Below are positions 20,701-33,834 of a stretch of DNA of 64,000 nt, piece by piece. Origin of the DNA: Hippophae tibetana (Eukaryota; Streptophyta; Magnoliopsida; Rosales; Elaeagnaceae); the NCBI GenBank assembly GCA_037013495.1, contig CM072803.1, forward strand, positions 57,177,627-57,241,626. The letters run 5' to 3'. Within the stretch, counting starts at the first letter, position 1. Every line of letters starts with the position of its first letter. Under the pieces are notes generated by a model, which saw only the letters and a list, made by a program, of their open reading frames with translations, ran no database searches and was not told the DNA's origin. A program made the position numbers and the translations under genes.

Positions 20701-23700
20701 TTATGCCCATTCCTCTCGTAAATCATCAAAAATTTGCTGGTCGTAACCCGTCTTGTTCCAACCAAAGAACTACATGTATTCAAAATCAAAATAAGAATAT
20801 GATTTCATTTATTTACAAAAACAAACTCAAATATGTTAAAACTTGTATGTATATGGGTAAAATATATTACCACATCATCAATTGGAATTTTGATATTTGT
20901 GATGATTTCACTCATAAACTTCATGACATAATAACCACACATGACTCCATTATTTTGTTGTGGAACCTACAAAAAAAAGTGCATGTATACATGAATTTTC
21001 ATATTCGAACATCCTTATTATTTAATTGTAAAATTAATAAAATTATTAATATTGAATTGTACATACCATAACTTTTGTCCATATAAGCTTATGAGATTTT
21101 TTAAGGACAATGCCCCTAGACTTGTTCCACAACTTCCATGCCCTATCAAGATATAAAACGATTAGTTTTTATTAAATATTATAAAAAATAATAGAAAAAA
21201 CTAATATGTAACTAAATATAACTCTTACATTTCAACAACTGCTTTTGTATCTTTACTCAGTTCTATGGAAGTTGAGTCACAGTACCAAGCATGATTATTG
21301 AACATATCAATGATTACCAACATCCAATGATCTTGGCCTTGTTCAAACCTTAATGGCCAAGGGATTATCAACTTTTGATTTCTGCTAAGCGTTAATGCTC
21401 TATCACATAATTGTTTAGCTCTGATGCTAACATCCTTCTCTTGATATTGATTAACATATGAAGAATAATAGAACATTGCTAAATGTGATGAGTGATTATG
21501 TTGAAGTCGATAATAGCAAGCCCTATATATGTATATATATAATTAGATAATATAAATATAATTATATATGTTCTGCATAAATAAAAGAAAACTAACTAGA
21601 TTGAGGACTCACCTTGTCCACACTTGAATTATACTTAAATCGATCATTTGATATTCAAATATTTGCAACAAGCACTCGATCGATATATAAGTTTGGCCGA
21701 TGTCTACACCAGAAATTTCAATAGGAAGTGGCACAGTCCATCCATCATTTATGCTAGATGCCCTCCCAACAATAGTCATCAAACTGCCAAGATTTCTACT
21801 GAACTGTAACGCATAAGTATGACTATACTTTTTCCAAGGCTTCTTCTTGAATGACTTGGTGCACGATGATTGGCCACTAGTCATAGATTTAGCACGAGAT
21901 ACTTGCTTGGTATCTCTTAAATGTGCCGCATTTAAGAGTTCTGGTATAATATACTACCAAAAAAGTATCATATATGTATTTTTAGTAACAATATAAGATC
22001 ACATTAAATAATAGTAGTAAACAAGTGTTATTTTTTAAGTTAAAAAATAGTACCATGTCAAAATTTAGAACAACTTGAATCGACGGCCAAGCCACATACT
22101 GTCCAACCGCCTCTTGGACTGTGGTAGCATCAGAAGGCACAGGTAGTGGACAATCATGAAACAATGATTGATCAATTACTATTCGCCAATGATTAGGCAA
22201 ATATTGATTATGAATCATCCGATCATCGCTCAATTGTTGTACCGTTCCAATAGCAACATAGTCCGTTGACGAAGGATGTTTCAACAAACATTTCATATTC
22301 TGTAAAAAATTTAAGTGTTATATATAAAAAATAAAACATATAATAAGAATTTAAAAATTAAAATCTTACCACATATGATTCATCAAATAGAGGAGGACTC
22401 TCATGTGGGGTAGCTATTGGATGTACATTCTCACCAATATGTTCATCTTGGCTTGATTTATGGTAAGAATGTGCAGATTGCATTGGAGAAAATGAACCAC
22501 TACTTGATTGCATGTGCATTCCTGACATATAATGAGGACCAATAGGATGGCTATATCCCATACTGGATGTAGTTTGAGCACAATGAGATTGTGTGGATGG
22601 CATGCCTGGCATGGATGGTGGCATGCTTGGCATGGATTGTGGCATGCCTGGAATGGAAGGTGGTATGCCTGGCATGGATGGTTGCATGCTTGGCCAATAT
22701 GGCATGCCCTAGTTGTAGCATGATGCCATGGCTGACAATTGTTGTGATTGATGTTCTTTTAGAGTGGCAATCTCACTCATCACGGAGGCCTTAAAGGAGT
22801 TGAATTCTTCTTCAATTTTAGTGTATTTCTCCTTACTTACCGTCTGAGGCTTATGTTTTGGAATTTTAAAATACTCCAAAGCACCATCATATTGGCTACC
22901 TCCCCTAACACGACCAGGATGATCGCGTCCGATTGCATGATATAAAGCATCTCTCCCAGGCTCTTCGATTATTTCACCCCTGTATAGTTTTTCTTGAACA
23001 GCTCTCTACAAATAATAAAGCACACAAACATATCATTCATTATTACATCAATTATTAAGTATCAGTCAGACTTTTTATCAAACGAAATTACTAACCAACT
23101 TATTTAATTGTTCTTCTCCTCGTTGACTCATCGGTCTTGCATTCTTCGTTTTGGGAGTCTTTGTTTCTATGTACAATTCCATTCGGGTAACAGGTCTACC
23201 CAATTCAGCTTCCTACATAAATTAGGAAAATTTTATTAACAATGACATGAAATTAAATTGAGAAAAATTAATATAAAAATATTTATAAAATTAAGACAAA
23301 TTAATAATACCATTCGAAATCTAACTTCAGGATTTGAAGACCTCCCAGTACGGTTAGGAAGAATGTTATGCATTTGGACATTCTGGTGATCTTCTCTAAT
23401 AATTTGAAATTCTTCTGAACGTCTATAATCCACAAAGTCTTTCCAAACTTGAGGTGTAATCCAGGGGTGTCCTTCAGGGATTTTGTATATCACATTCTCA
23501 TCAAGTGTTTCCAAATATGGAAACACATAATTTTTCGCCAATCTAGAAGTCTTGTATTCCTTCCACGCCTTATTTGCAATCTTATAACACTTGCCCTGCC
23601 AATTTTCATCGACTTTGTAACGATTCTGTAAAAACACAGTACAAAAGATTAGATACAATCAATATATATAATATATATATTGATTATAAAATATAAGAGA

Positions 23701-23966
23701 CTTACATAAATGGTTATCCATATTTTAAACTTTTCTGCATCGGCAACCTCAGACCAATGATTTATATTGATTGGTATACTGGACTTTGCCAGTCGACCAA
23801 TAGAAGATTTCAATTGTTGACCATTTTCCCCTAGTGGATTACCAGTAGCATCAAATTTAATGGGTATTCTATCATCTGGGTTAAGTGGAGCATCAGGTAT
23901 ATTCGCCCAACCTCTTCTTTTCAAATACCCCAATGGATCATTTGGATCTACAAGCTGAATATCCAT
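20701..23966 (-). pseudogene. CACTA gene: En/Spm transposase-related region fused to Ulp1-like protease, one nonsense codon
   Basis: Ten coding exons with GT-AG borders: 23966-23706, 23625-23311, 23212-23096, 23005-22370, 22299-22054, 21953-21613, 21522-21229, 21142-21067, 20966-20871, 20769-20701. Phases agree throughout; the total is 2451 nt (816 codons plus stop). The N-terminal part (codons 1-230) has IPIKFDATGNPLGENGQ, WKDFVDYRRSEEF and LGRPVTRMELYIETKT, the pattern of Pfam Transposase_24 (Ptta/En/Spm). A Met/Pro-rich stretch follows at about 331-360, then an HWRIVID...VAWPS segment (exon 5 of the CDS), then a C48 (Ulp1) domain with His704 (DHW), Asp721 (CDS), Gln766 and Cys772 (QQNNGVMCGYYVM), the full catalytic set. 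The only break is TAG at codon 330 (22709-22711). A 5'UTR exon ending at about 24690 (donor TTTGTAAGT) is likely. The protease substrate is unknown. Confidence 0.88.
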
Positions 23967-24529
23967 GAAATATCTGCAAAAAGTGGAGAAATATAAATTA
24001 ATTGACAATTTTAGGAACACACATATATACAAGAGTTATTACAACAATATAGAACATACATTATGTTTAATTAGGTTGTTGATCGTATATATATATTCTA
24101 CACTTTGACATCCAAGATTTGTCCATTTTCTATTAATGACATTAATTAAACATATTACTTAATTATGTATTATTAGAATATATATCAAAACATACATAAT
24201 GCAAAATAGTTATCATTTTAATCATTTTACAAAACCATTTATATACAAATTAAAAAATAAGCAGTTCATGTTTCATGAATATATATATATAAAAACCAAT
24301 CACGTGGTTGATTCTAATTTCTAAGCATGTTACTATATCATAATTACAAAGTAATATTAATTATACGTATAAATAAATTTATCCAAGCAAACCCACAAAA
24401 CATTTCACATATTATTGAATACATACAAGTAATAATTCAAACATTATTATTACAAGCAAACAAAAAAACATAACTAAATCAAAAATTTATACAAAAATAC
24501 GCTGTTCCTAATTAACGAAATACATTTAC

Positions 24530-24615
24530 ACGCTGATAAATTAGCACAAATTTCACGCTGTTCCTAATTAACACGCTGATAAATTAGCACAAATTTCACG
24601 CTGTTCCTAATATAC
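24530..24615. repeat. 43-bp tandem repeat in the CACTA 5' non-coding region
   Basis: CGCTGATAAATTAGCAC plus AAATTTCACGCTGTTCC is repeated with an exact period of 43 (24531 and 24574), and a partial copy of the second half lies at 24500. It lies in the likely 5'UTR intron of the CACTA gene, upstream of its first coding exon. Confidence 0.75.
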
Positions 24616-24849
24616 CCATAAACAGATTTTAACATTTTGCTAAAAAAAAAAAGAACTGACAGATAATATTGTTAGAAGAGAAAACTTACAAACGTCCGTT
24701 CAAATGGTGGTTGGAGGTGGCCGGAAATGTAGAACGAAGGTGGCGCACGGTTAAGATTTTGGGAGAAAATGGGAGTGAGGAAAGGAGAGGAAGAAGAAAA
24801 CTGGAAATCTGCGTACAAAATGAGATGTTAGGGCATATATTAGGTGGAT

Positions 24850-25310
24850 AGCGTCGGTTAACCACGTCAACCGATGCTACGTTACGTGGATAGCGTCGGT
24901 TGTCCACGTCAATCGACACTATGCTACGTGGATAGTGTCGGTTGTCCACGTCAACCGACGCTATCCACGTAGCGTAGTGTCGATTGACGTGGACAACCGA
25001 CGCTATCCACGTAACGTAGCGTCGGTTGACGTGGACAACCGACGCTATCCATGTAACGTAGCGTCGGTTGACGTGGTCAACCGATGCTATCCATGTAACG
25101 TAGCGTCGGTTGACGTGGTCAACTGATGCTATCCATGTAACGTAGAATCGGTTGACGTGGACAACCGACGCTATCCATGTAACGTAGCGTCGGTTGACGT
25201 GGACAACCGACGCTATCCATGTAACGTAGCGTCGGTTGACGTGGACAACCGACTTTAAATTCATTAAAAGTCGGTTTTTGGTAAAAACCGACTTTAGACA
25301 TCGACTTATA
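24850..25310. repeat. right subterminal palindromic repeats of the CACTA element
   Basis: About eight units of roughly 45 bp, each a palindrome AGCGTCGGTTGACGTGGACA...CCGACGCT separated by ATCCATGTAACGT linkers. The first units run inverted relative to the rest, meeting near 24960. The inner part lies close to the gene's putative leader, so the array may serve both as a transposase-binding region and as a promoter region. Confidence 0.85.
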
Positions 25311-27367
25311 TACCCCTTTTGTAGTAGTGTTTGTATGATTTTATCATATTTTTATATAAATTTATCTTTTTAGGAATCACTGGTACTTTTATTGTTTTTC
25401 AAGTATTTTCATTCAAAAAATAACTTAAAGACTCTAAGAAAAGTACTGGAGAAAATAGATCACAAATATGTTGAGAAAAAAATGAGGAAAAGTTAAAAAG
25501 ATGGAAAAATTGGACAAATTGGGCCAAAACGGTCAAAAATGTCAAAAACGACAAAAAATTGCGTAGAGTCGCTATTCACACCAAAGTCTCATGCACACCA
25601 GTACACGTCTCCATCGATCCCACATGTGCCAGCATGTGTGCATGCCAAACACATGCCCATCACATGCCCACATGCAGTGAACACACGTCGCCTTGAGCCA
25701 CGCGCTCGCCAACACACTTCTGCACTTGTCCCTCACCCGCCAAATTTCCATCTACCATAATTCTCACCCCCCACATGCATGTCAGCATGTCCAAATGCAT
25801 CCAAAATTAATTTTTGAAATATTTTCTACCTTTTTTGGTCTTTTCCTCACCTATAAAAGGACCCTCTTTCTCATTGTAAAAAACACAATTTTCTCAACTC
25901 TTTATCTCTCTAGAAAGTTTTCCTAGTTTTGTTTTGTTTTTAGTTTTAAAGTTTTTCTTTTTTTGAGAAGAGCTAGTTATTCTTTTAGAGATTTTTAGTT
26001 TTTGATTCAATAAATGGAAATGGAAATTCGTTTGGAGGTTTTCTAGCAACAGAATTAGCATTAAAGTTATGTAAGGATTCTTTTGTGGTATAATTTTGAA
26101 ATGAATTCGTTATAGTTATATTTATGTTTTATTCTTATATGTTATGTTTAATTTGTCTGTGATTAAATTCAACATGGTTGGCTGTTTTTAAATATTATAT
26201 AATAATAATGTTGTTATGTTTGCGAAATATTAAATAGGTAAAACATATTTATAAAATAAATTGATTTTATTTTTATTTAAGATTTTATATTAAGAATTTT
26301 TGAGAGAAATATATTATTTTTTATTACAAACTTAAATATGAAAATTAGATTTTAAGGTTTAATTATCCGGTCTGATTTAGAGTAGTGAAATTTTATTTAT
26401 TGGTATAATCGCCCGGTAGTTAGAGTGAAGCTTTACTTCAAAAGTTTTTATAAAAACTATTATTTGAAAATGTAATGACAATATATTTTCAGTAATGGTT
26501 TTAAAACTTAAAAGTTAATACTTGGATAATTAAATTCTTAGGTTTAATTTGAACACCTTGAATAAAGTTTAAAATGTCTAACCCCACCAAAGATGACATT
26601 TAAATGGTTCATTTTCAATCTCTTAGAAAGAGGAATTAATTTAATTAATAAATAATATCTAACCCCACCAAATGTGATATTCATATAAAAAAGAGATAAT
26701 CAATAAATATCAATTTATATCTTTAATAACCTAAATAATATGAACAAGCATGATTAACTTAATTATTTTTATGAATGATAAAAATTTGTATAATTGTTTA
26801 TTGAATCATATCTATGTTTATTTTTATGTCATTAGATTAGGAAACAAAAATCAAAATATCGTGACAAGATGTTTAGGATTTAGTTTAGTTTTTAAAAGTT
26901 TGAATAATAAATTAAAAACCACATATATTCCTTCCTTAGATCAACCTTGAGAGTATACTTATCATTTTCTATAAAATGATTCATACACTTGCGAGAGTTT
27001 TACTAATATAAAGCAAAACTATCCGCAAGATTAGTATTGTTGATTTTGTTCATTAGAAATATGGCTAGTGAATATGTGGCTAGATGGCACTTAATTGGAT
27101 AGGATGGCCTCTATCTAACTATCATTGTTAGGAAGCCATTCTATTCCTAGGTGACTTATCTTTCCACATGTTCCCATATTCCTAAAATTTTCTTTTGATT
27201 TAGACTTGAGCACTTTTGTGGACCTACGAGTCTCATGCAAGTGTGGATTCTTAAGTGCATCTGTGGATTGATAAGTCCTATAAGAGAATGCTTTTTATAT
27301 TTTAAGAAGTTCTGAGCATGATTGTTTCTTTTTGGGAGTAATTGTAACTCAAATGTTCCTCCTTGAG

Positions 27368-28990
27368 GCCCCTACTTAATTTCCTTGTATCTGTCAAGTC
27401 ATTCAAGCATAAGTTGAATATTTTTTCGTTTTTACTTAGGAAATATTTTATTGTGGATTCTTTCATCATACAGGAGTGGTGGTCCCTTTGTCAAAATGGT
27501 ACAAACTTATGTGTGCATCGGGTGGGGAATAGGAACTTGGAAGGATTCCTAAACTTAATAGGATATGGGTATTAAGCTAGGTCCAACCATTAAGGTCTAT
27601 AGCCAATTAAGTGGTGATAGAGAATTCATTAGGTTACTTTTCACATCAATTGCAATGAGGATCATAGAACCTAGGGTTAAGGTGCGTTCTATCTATAATG
27701 TGATGCACTTAGCTTCTAGAGACCATCTGGTGACCTTTTTTCAAGGGGCACAACACACACTGTTAAAGGCTATTTATTCTTGGCCTTATAAAAGTGCAAT
27801 TATCACGATAAGATTTGGTTTCTATCCTATATAGATTCCATATGAGTAGCATTTTGTGCTATTTTTAATTCTCTTGAGGCTATTTTTATCTTTAAACCAT
27901 TAGAATAAGATCATACATAAGAACGATGGGCCAGATTATGTGTAGAAATATCCTTTCTAAGATTTTGTTGTAGTGTCTTCTCTACCCAACCTTTTGGATG
28001 TATTCGTTTTAGGCATTGTGTGAATTTTTGTAATTTGAAAGGATTTGAAGCATTGTTATGGACATCTAGGATGTGAGTGAATACATGAGTCATTATATTG
28101 TTAGATGGAATGCATTTGGGAAGGACGTGTTGCTTCATTGAGTTTGTGTAAAAACATGGTTCATTTTGTTGATCCTTTCAAGTGCTCTCAGAGCGGACTT
28201 GGGAAGATTTTTGGAGTACTCTCTTAGGTTACTCCCCTAGACTTCATTTGGAAATATTTTATAGAGGGCATGCATCTTGGTTGATATGTTCTAGTTGGAC
28301 ACATTTTGGCGAGTCACAATTAAATGTGTTGGTTGGGTGTATTAATTTTGCACAGGGTCATATCCTAGTGATTAACATATATAAGTTATGTCCTTCCATA
28401 ATTGGGAAAGCTTTAAATGTTTAATGTTGGAATTATAGAGTCCATTTATTAGTGAGATCATGTGCTATGTTGAATTTTATCCCTCATTAGGGACTATGGC
28501 CCATTACGTTGGCACACAAGGGTGGATGAGCTCACTTATTGACGATGGAAAATGGGTTGAGCACCTATAACAAGATTATGCGTAGAGGATGGAGCATAAT
28601 TTGGGCCATTCTCATTTGGTTGGCACTTGTTCGACTAATACTCTTATTTTATCGACACTCGTCCTGTTTGGCCACACTCATGTCCGACCGACCCTTGTCT
28701 TATATGGAAATATTTTATTTGATTGAGTGTCTATTAATCCATCTTTGTTGATGGCTCATAGTTGGGTATTTACATTTTTTTTGGGTTCCTCCATGCCCAG
28801 AACTCGTCGCATTAAGTGACATTTTTTTATTTTTTCTTTGTTGGGTGAATTTTTTAACTGTGTTGCTTGGAAATCCCTTGGTCTATAAGCCCCCTACTTA
28901 TTGTGCTTGCATTTCTTAAGTCACCCAAGTATATGTCAATTTTTAATTTGTAATTAGGAATAATTTATTACAAATTTTTGGATGGTTTTT
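27368..28990. repeat. gene-free repeat DNA with a diverged 100-bp duplication
   Basis: 27368-27470 and 28889-28990 are alignable (GCCCC(C)TACTTA, AAGTCA-CCAAG, TTAGGAA-ATTTATT), roughly 65 percent by eye, in direct orientation 1.5 kb apart. The surrounding 27060-30083 contains only short frames and no domain I recognise. It is most likely old retrotransposon interior. Confidence 0.4.
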
Positions 28991-30083
28991 CCGAACTCGA
29001 TGTGAGTATCTACTGCTGGGTTTTCTTGGAAAACATTTGGATCAAGAGCAAATATTTGAATTTTTTTGCATAAGTTTGTCGTATTGTTTAACAAAAATTT
29101 ATCCAATAAGATCCTCATGATACCTATAATTTAATTACAAAATAAAACATGATTAAATTACCTTGCAATCTCCATGTTGATCAAAATTATGTTCGAGTTC
29201 TATGACTTGAAACCCTTACATGTAAATTTTGTTTTTCTACACGAACAATCTTGATTCAAGAACAAATTTCTTGAATTGTATGGCTTTGAGTTGAATTTTA
29301 TTTTATAAATGTCTCTTAATTGAGTGAGTGAAATTTTCTCTAAAAATTACATTACGTTGGCCAACCCAAAGAAAGGATATGATGTATTTAAATGGTCTCA
29401 ATTTAATCTAGTTTGATTTAAAGTATGACTCCTAAATCTCTTAAAAGTAGGAATACTACACACAATCAAATTGTGTGCTTGTGAGAATCTTATTCCCATT
29501 ATACTTAGCCATTCACGCCACATTAAGAATATCACTCCTATTTGTATGCTACAATTTAATCAAGTTAAATTGTACTATAAATCCATATATAAAATTTAAT
29601 TTGATATTTATTAAAATGTCTTTGCTTGTTTTACAAGAATTTAAAAAACTATAAAATATTTAAATTTACATTTAATATTTTCTACTTAATTTAAATAATT
29701 ATTAAATCCAGCTAAATAACATTCAACTAATTACATAGATCAAATGGTTATATCAAATTAACCTTTTCCTATTACATATTTATTCAATACTTATGACCTT
29801 TATGAGATGTCCTAATAAATAAATATACATTTTGATAATTTAAATAACTAGTTCTAAATTAATTATTCACATTTATCTTGAAAACAACACCATTGAATCG
29901 TTGCTATGGAGTAGATTTGGGGACTAATTGAACTATGAATTTGTGCTTCAATAAATAATTGATACATTAACTAATCCTTTAATTAATTATCAGTCTTTAT
30001 TAATCTTACTGTCACTCTACTGTAGACCTGAGACTGAACTTTTGAATATCATAACTGGTATTTACCCAATACTAAGTATTAAG

Positions 30084-30619
30084 TGTAAAATAGTTCATGC
30101 CATATGGCACAATATAAGATATCCCAGTTAGAAAATAGCTTGTAGGTTAGCCTAGTAAGCATTGAGGTAGTAGATAAATATCCAACAAGATAACTGACCA
30201 ACATTTAACCTCTTAATTATCTAACAACAAGATAATTAAGGAGATAAAACTCTAACATTAAGATAAGTCTATTACTATAAGTAAGGATCATCAACATGTA
30301 TATTTTCTCCTATATATATATATTTATTTATTTATTTATCACAACTTTCCATTAAAATTAACTTGAAATAACATCACAAGGGTAAGCCATTTAAATCTAT
30401 ACTCTCTTCCTAAATATCTCTCTATATCTCTTTGCATTATATGGAGAGACTCTAGTTTCGTCCTTCTTTTCATAACCCATACTTACTTAAGCATTAGAGA
30501 TCCAAAGGACAACATATCTCATAGTGGTCCAAGGTCCTAATGTTGTGTTCTTTGTCTTCAGGTCCACATGAATGAGTGGTGCACCCAATCAAAGTGTTGA
30601 CAAATTATCGTTTTCAACA
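30084..30619 (+). repeat. 5' LTR of the non-coding element
   Basis: Starts TGTAAAATAGTTCATGCC and ends ...GTTTTCAACA. It aligns along its length with 36062-36591: GCCATATGG, GATAATTAAG-AGATAAA, AAGATAAGTCTAT, CATCACAAG and TCATAGTGGTCCAAG all occur in order. It contains a TA-rich run and a TTTA microsatellite at about 30310-30340. The two LTRs differ clearly, so the insertion is old. Confidence 0.8.
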
Positions 30620-30642
30620 TGTAACACCATTTGTGGAAACGA
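30620..30642 (+). other. degenerate gypsy primer-binding region
   Basis: GTAACACCATTTGTGGAAAC directly after the LTR matches the common plant gypsy motif TTGGCGCCGTCTGTGGGAA apart mostly from C-to-T and G-to-A changes. Confidence 0.6.
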
Positions 30643-33192
30643 TTGTGATCTACCAGTTGAATCAAAACTAGAGAGAAAAAAGATTTTATAGTGTTGTCTC
30701 ATGTTCTGAACTAGGTTGTATTTTAAGAATAGACCCTAAAATTTTAGATAAAATTACTCCAAAAGAAGTTCAGATTCTACAAGGTCTCTAAAAGACCACA
30801 TTTTCTATCATTCTAAGAAGATGACAAAACAATTCTTGGACTTGAGGCTCTGTTCCGAATGAAGTCTAGGAAAATCATCCTATGCAACTTTGTGGTCCAT
30901 AAGCCAATGCGTGTGTACTATATTAATTTCAACCAAGCAGTGGCTTAGTTTTCAACACCTTCAGATAGTGAGGCATCCTTAGCTGCAGGTTATGAAAGTC
31001 AACCTTGATTGTTTAACTTGAAAGGTAACCACTTTCAACTTTTATGTGTGGCTGACTATCCTTTGTTTGGATCTTAATATCTGTAAATCACTTGAAACAT
31101 CTGAGATAACATTGAAAAGATATATTCCAAACAACCATTCCATAAAATTTCAAGTTGAACGGACATGAAAGGAGTCTACACACACCATCACACACAAACA
31201 GTATGAGTGGACCCTAGATAAGACAAAACAATTATGCACAGTGTAGTGAGAAAAATTGGTCTAGTTTGATATAAAGAGACAAAATCTGGTTCATGTCTGG
31301 TTCACCTATTTCTAGCTAGTTCTTGGGAAAGTAAAACCAGTTTTGAAATCCTCTCAATGATACAATTTCATATATATAAATATATATGCAAAAAATGTGT
31401 AGAGAGACTATTCATGTTTCGAAAAATATTATATGCTCTTTCATTCATCATCATTACAATGTTATTAAAGAGTGACCAATCATTCTTAAAAAAATGAAAT
31501 AATAAAATAGTTCCAATTCTCGAAATGATGAAGATAGCATTCCAAGCCGTTCTAGAAACACCTCAAAGGGCTATAGTCTCGTGGTCCACTTCTCATCCTA
31601 GATAACATCCACATGGAATCTTCCAATGTTTATAGTGCACAAGATTCGACTTATACCCATATAGAGTTAGATTGATGATATGGCTCACCATAATAGGAAT
31701 CCGGCCTCATGGCCAGCCAGATAGATTTCATCCATAAAGTACAAGGTCATCCATGTATGAATGCCCAAGAAGCATCTCTCTGACCATCCATCTTGGAATG
31801 GTTGGGACCACCTCGAGTAGCTTCTATCCATCTTGATCCATGAGAGCATCTAGAGGTTTACAGGTAGAGACAATATATCCAAGTCAACCATGTTAACCAT
31901 TTGGTCTCAATAGCTACTAGTTATCCCAAAATCATCACCTATGATAGTGTTAATGAACCATTAGAGTATATAGAAAACTTCAAGGGATAAGACCATAAGT
32001 CCATCTTGAAATCATGACACATTTAAACTATTTTGGAGTGCCTCTATAGTTTATAAGATTTGTAACCATATTCTGTCAAGGAGTATTCCCTGTGGCTTCT
32101 TCCAATACCCAGAGCACCATAGTGCCAATTCACAAGTTGCATAGACTAGATCATAGGCTCACAAGCCATGTGGTCCATATGGACAATTAAAAGTCCCATA
32201 AGCTCATAAATAGATGAGAACATGGCTAGGTTTAAAAGTAAAACTATAAGTAGAGAAGTGCATTGATCATAGCCAAGGATATATATGATATGTCCAGAAT
32301 ATTCATACAAAGAAATAAAGTATGCACCTACTAACAAATTGGGTTGTGAGGTGTCCAACTATCACATATCATCCAAGGGTGAACACCTCTATATGAATTA
32401 TTTCAAAAAGAGTTCTATGAGAATGCCTTAGGAGTGCATCTAAGAAATCCACCCAAGTCCTATATGAGAATCCTTGGTGAAATAAAAGTAATCAACCTAG
32501 CCTGAACATAGACTTAATGAAGTAACATGTCATTTCTAACTAAAGAACAAAATATGTGTCCACTCATATATTGGATGTCAAGTACAATGTTCTAGCTCCT
32601 CTATGAATACATAAGTTCACATAATGCCTAACAGGCCTACACCGAAGAGGTAAGCGTGGGATAAAAAGGCCACGTAATAAAGGTTCAAAAGGTCATTTCT
32701 AGAGAAGGCCATAGGCTCTTGTCCTCACATATCATATCCACTAAAAGTCTAGAGATAATAATTGTCTTGAAAGAGAAAAAAAGTGGCATAAGATGCCATT
32801 TATAAAGAACAATATGAGAAAAAAATAATGCTTTTCCAACATTTTTATTATAATAAAAACTATGTTTTTAGGTATTTTAGCCATACTTGTCTACACTTGT
32901 GAAATTTAACAAGGATGGGCGAGGTTCAGATGACAAAGGGACTGGGATGCATAGACTATAAAAGTTCACATGGAAATATCCCCGGGTTCACTTTTCTGAT
33001 AAATCAGAAATGAAAGCAACCCTATAAGTGTACTTTATGTCTCTAAGATGGGAGTCCAATATCTATAAAAGTTGGCACCTATATTTAAAGTTAGGATGTA
33101 CCCTAAGTATAGGCTCTATAATCCACACAAAAACCAATGCGACATGTAGCATAATAGGTTCTCCATCTTCTGGGACGATAGATCCTGATGAA

Positions 33193-33432
33193 GGGCCATG
33201 ACTGACCTATGAATAAGCATCAACTATGCTATCAGTCTATGAGTTGCTACAACTTTTGCATCCCACCATAACAAGCTCTAACTGACTTATGAATAGGTGG
33301 TAAGTATAGCTCGGGTTTAGAAGTTGTTATAAATTTTGCATTCAACAATTATAGACCCTGACTAACCTATGAATAGGTAGTAACAATACCATGAGTCGAG
33401 GAATTGCTACAACTTTTGCATCCCCTCCATGC
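33193..33432. repeat. 3 x 80-bp tandem repeat
   Basis: Exact period 80: ACTGACCTATGAATA at 33201, ACTGACTTATGAATAG at 33281 and ACTAACCTATGAATAG at 33361, each followed by a GTTGCTACAACTTTTGCATC-type segment. It lies in the interior of the non-coding LTR element. Confidence 0.85.
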
Positions 33433-33834
33433 AAAATCAAGTTTGCTCACTTGGAGATCTTGAGTCTCAAACACGCCATTGATAAAAATAGCCAAGAATG
33501 AACAAATGTAATGATACCCATGATAGGATGGAACAATCCTCCAAGGACTACAAATATTTTCTAGGATGGAATAATACACTAAGGACTACAACATTTTCTA
33601 GTCTTAAGACCAAATGCTTAGATGACTTGATAAATTCAAGCATACCAAGTATGGGGGTTGGTATACTAGGAGTATGCTGATTCAAACAAACCACCCTTAC
33701 TTATACAAAATAAAAATAAATCACATGAAAGTGACAAAGTCCAAGCATAAGCTTAGTGGCAATACAACTAAACTATAAATGGCCATAAACAATTAGGCTG
33801 ACATAAGCCCAATCAAATCGCACATAGTCATACA

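Larger units (their letters stand above)
19564..25329 (-). mobile_element. complete CACTA (En/Spm) transposon, 5766 bp
   Basis: Both ends carry CACTACTACAAAAGGGG, continuing to 26 of 27 matching bases. The flanks are TTT on both sides, the 3-bp target duplication of this superfamily. Joining the flanks recreates the sequence of LTR copy B. Inside are subterminal palindromic arrays at both ends, one spliced minus-strand gene, and a long hairpin in the 3' non-coding part. No TNP2-type transposase (Transposase_21) coding was seen, so the element probably depends on a transposase from elsewhere. Confidence 0.95.
19492..27060 (+). repeat. gypsy 3' LTR, family X copy C, split by the CACTA element
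   Basis: The LTR is in two pieces, 19492-19563 and 25330 to about 27060, interrupted by the CACTA transposon. Removing it restores the order seen in copies A and B. The second piece holds a GC-rich block (about 25570-25800), a TATA box (TATAAAAG at 25852), AATAAA near 26010, and the CTTGCGAGAGTTTTAC end region near 26990. Compared with copy A, the tail has many C-to-T-type changes, as expected for methylated repeats. Confidence 0.65.

Noticed and set aside
22532..22794. Plus-strand frames rich in Trp, Met and Ala (CLAWMVACLAW)
   Set aside because: They are the reverse strand of the Met/Pro-rich repeat in the CACTA gene.
24686..25264. 192-codon minus-strand frame with VHVNRRYVTWIAS repeats, and similar frames on the other strand
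   Set aside because: It is the translation of the right subterminal palindromic array of the CACTA element; frames stay open on both strands because the unit length and composition allow it.
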